A stretch of DNA of 7,186 nt from Thermoplasmata archaeon (lineage in GTDB: Archaea; Thermoplasmatota; Thermoplasmata; Thermoplasmatales; Thermoplasmataceae). Below, piece after piece: positions 4,936-7,186 of the stretch (within the stretch, counting starts at the first letter, position 1; each line of letters starts with the position of its first letter). The position numbers were made by a program, and so were the translations under genes. The notes beneath the pieces are model-generated. The model was not told the origin of the DNA, ran no database searches, and saw only the letters and a list, made by a program, of their open reading frames with translations. Where the stretch lies: positions 1-7,186 of the forward strand of contig JAKAYM010000095.1 of NCBI GenBank assembly GCA_021826795.1. The letters are read 5' to 3'.

Positions 4936-7186
4936 ATGGGAAAACTTACTGCCCTTATAGTGGGTTATATATCGGTTACATTTGCTTCATACGTTGTACT
5001 CTCCGTGGCTTATTCACCACTTGTGAACTGGCTCGGTCCTTATTTTGGATACCGTTTTCCATTCATTCTGGGTATAATATACCTGATTGCCGGGTCTCCC
5101 ATCAGGAACACTATTATCCTTGAAACATGGATAGTTCTGGGTGTCATCGTCGGTATTTCAGCCAGAAAAGGACTGCGTGCATGGGGTTCTGCCTCGCTTA
5201 TTTTTACACTGATTACAGCAACTTTCTCCGTATTGCTACTGGGAATGCTGGGAATATCATTATTAGGACACAATGGTCTAAGCGGGCTTTCCGGCAGTAT
5301 ATCAAATGTTACTTCAAGCATATACGCAGCACTTATCTTTGTTCCCTATGGAACCAATCTTGCTACAATAGCCATGGAGCCTGTACTCAGGCAGTTAATT
5401 CCTTTCATATCCTCGGCCCTGGGTTCAGGAACCGTAAGCACCGGAACAGCAACTTCAGCAGTGGAACCCCTTATTGAGGCAATTGCATATAATGCCTTTG
5501 AAAATTATCTTATATTTGTAATAACATCTATCCTGGTCGGAACAATATCATACAGGGTATTGCACGGGAATAAGAAAAAGTCAAAGAAGGCTATGGCAGC
5601 AGTCATTGCCATTTTTATTGCATTTTTATTTGTGGCCATGGCGTTTTCCACAGGTGCAACATCACAATCCCCGGTAAACGCAGAATCATCGTATAATTCA
5701 CCACTTAAATACATTCCCGCATTCTCAATGGGGGGACTATTCCCTGTAACCATCAGTAACGGGGCTGCCAGGGTGAATCAGACTTCTAATGCTTTATCCG
5801 CAAATATCTCCAACGGTAGCAATGAGGCGGGTCTCAGTTTGATAACACCGGATGGAAATCTTTACAATTTCTATGCCATGGAGAATTCAAAAAATAGCGG
5901 TAACTGGAATAGTGCCGGTTTGATGTTCGGAAGTGTTGTTATCAGTGCAAATATGACCTCACTGGTGGCAAGGGAATATAATATAAACATCAGTAAATTT
6001 GGCGCTTTCGCACCGGATAATTTTATTATACTGGCATATAACAGTTCAATTTCTGATGGAAATGCTGCGGGTCTATCCACATCCATAGGAACAAGTATGG
6101 GAACATCCTTTAGCCATATTATAACACTTAAAAATATTACATTATCAGGATATTCTATGAATGTATACATTTATTCATCATCCGCAGGCAACTCTGTTCT
6201 TAAGGCAGGATTTATGAAAGCATTCGCAGGCGATTACAGTGGAAGTATTTCGTCAATATTTTCAAACAATGAAAGATTAAATAATTACGGTCCGTTTGTA
6301 ATGGCATCCGGATACGTTAATGAAAGCATTGCAAATAAGGTATCGGGAATCAGTGCAAATATCAACGGGATGTATTTCACAGCAGGCATGTTCGCTTATG
6401 AACAATATTTTCATTCATCCGGCACAGCACATACTTATAACCTTTCTGCACTGATGCACTATAATTCAGATATTTCATTCAGTAAATCTTCAGCACTGTC
6501 CATACTGGGAATAGGTTACAATAATGACACAGGAAACATAGGAAGTATTGGCAATTATAAATTCAATATATATACTAACAATGCATCCCTGATTGCAAAT
6601 ACCCCGTTGAATACAAACGGGTCTAGATTTACGGACAGCACTTCATTCAGTCCATCTTCGGTATCTGTATCATTCAATGCCGTTTTCCCCGCCGATATAA
6701 GTTACAGTACATCTGTCACCCATGTTTCATCCAAACAGGTTAAGATAACCGTAAATATTACAAATAACGATAATAATACGGTTACAGAATTCAACGCATC
6801 ACAGGGTGCCTTTGTGAAAAATTATGATAGCCATAACGCATCGACTTTAATATCAGGTAAATACAGGGAATCTAACATTACTATTTTACCCGGGCATTCT
6901 GCCAATTTCAGCTATACAATGAACCTATCAGGAGTGGGAATTTACGTTATCCCCTATACTAATATCTCATATAATTTCCAGGGAAAATCATTCTCTTATC
7001 AGACCAATTCAACCTATATAACTCAGAACAAACCGGGATACATTCTCGCAATGAATTCCATGATAAATCAGGAAGCTTCCCAGTATTCGTTTCTGGGTAA
7101 TGTCATGTTTACATTTTCCGGTTTTGCCTTATCTGTAATAGATCTGATTCTGATCGCAATAGTATTACGGGATGTCTTCGTAGAAG
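4936..7186 (+). CDS. Multi-spanning membrane protein with glycosylated surface domain (3' partial)
   Basis: The frame is open from the ATG at 4936 to the window edge: 750 codons without a stop, so the C-terminus is missing. Residues 1-238 hold about six or seven hydrophobic segments (roughly 4-26, 39-55, 60-75, 83-113, a weak one at 127-150, 190-210 and 219-238), with a basic cytoplasmic loop NKKKSKK at 213-219. Residues about 240-715 form a long Ser/Asn/Gly-rich, beta-strand-like domain, which the positive-inside rule places outside the cell. It contains 21 N-x-S/T sequons by my count, the last third densest. Around 600-695 the pattern VKITVNITNNDNNTV and ILPGHSANFSYTMNLSGVG resembles DUF11/Ig-like surface modules. 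A final hydrophobic segment at 717-744 leads to Arg745, again cytoplasmic. No cysteine is seen in 750 residues. The family and function are unknown to me; a surface receptor, an envelope structural protein or a transport or secretion component are all possible. It has its own TATA box. Confidence 0.92.
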   Translation, partial: MGKLTALIVGYISVTFASYVVLSVAYSPLVNWLGPYFGYRFPFILGIIYLIAGSPIRNTIILETWIVLGVIVGISARKGLRAWGSASLIFTLITATFSVLLLGMLGISLLGHNGLSGLSGSISNVTSSIYAALIFVPYGTNLATIAMEPVLRQLIPFISSALGSGTVSTGTATSAVEPLIEAIAYNAFENYLIFVITSILVGTISYRVLHGNKKKSKKAMAAVIAIFIAFLFVAMAFSTGATSQSPVNAESSYNSPLKYIPAFSMGGLFPVTISNGAARVNQTSNALSANISNGSNEAGLSLITPDGNLYNFYAMENSKNSGNWNSAGLMFGSVVISANMTSLVAREYNINISKFGAFAPDNFIILAYNSSISDGNAAGLSTSIGTSMGTSFSHIITLKNITLSGYSMNVYIYSSSAGNSVLKAGFMKAFAGDYSGSISSIFSNNERLNNYGPFVMASGYVNESIANKVSGISANINGMYFTAGMFAYEQYFHSSGTAHTYNLSALMHYNSDISFSKSSALSILGIGYNNDTGNIGSIGNYKFNIYTNNASLIANTPLNTNGSRFTDSTSFSPSSVSVSFNAVFPADISYSTSVTHVSSKQVKITVNITNNDNNTVTEFNASQGAFVKNYDSHNASTLISGKYRESNITILPGHSANFSYTMNLSGVGIYVIPYTNISYNFQGKSFSYQTNSTYITQNKPGYILAMNSMINQEASQYSFLGNVMFTFSGFALSVIDLILIAIVLRDVFVE

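Noticed and set aside
5040..6170. Several open frames on both strands within the membrane-protein gene
   Set aside because: The plus-strand frame from 4936 is open for 750 codons with coherent membrane and sequon-rich domains; the others are shadows.

Overview
The window looks like chromosomal DNA of a Thermoplasmata archaeon, probably a Ferroplasma- or Thermoplasma-like acidophile. The citrate synthase closely resembles the short, roughly 380-residue Thermoplasma enzyme as I remember it. Promoters carry archaeal TATA boxes about 22-26 bases upstream of start codons, with almost no room for a 5' leader. Arginine codons in the main genes are mostly AGG/AGA. The last protein is a cysteine-free, sequon-rich surface membrane protein, which fits a cell envelope that is N-glycosylated and lacks a wall. 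Genus-level placement is inference; no 16S or marker comparison was possible.

Layout: (1) 32-1153 (+) citrate synthase. (2) 1150-1878 (-) a COG1407-type ICC-like metallophosphoesterase, convergent with citrate synthase and overlapping it by 4 bases. (3) 1879-3761, an accessory stretch: AT-rich DNA, a possible broken small gene (2140-2315), an unrecognised 269-codon gene (2354-3163) of about 29% GC, a hairpin/T-tract terminator, and a decayed DDE transposase on the minus strand (3205-3600, possibly to about 3660) that can be followed through three reading frames. (4) 3762-4904 (+) a class I PLP aminotransferase of aspartate aminotransferase type. (5) From 4936 to the right edge (+), a gene of at least 750 codons for a multi-spanning membrane protein with a large outward glycosylated beta-rich domain. 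It runs off the window and has no stop codon here.

Citrate synthase and the aminotransferase both use oxaloacetate, so they meet at the entry to the citric acid cycle, but they are not co-transcribed: each has its own TATA box. The most unusual part is the stretch between the metallophosphoesterase and the aminotransferase, where an AT-rich orphan gene sits beside mobile-element debris. This looks like an insertion hot spot. I see no complete multi-gene defence system, CRISPR array, tRNA or rRNA.
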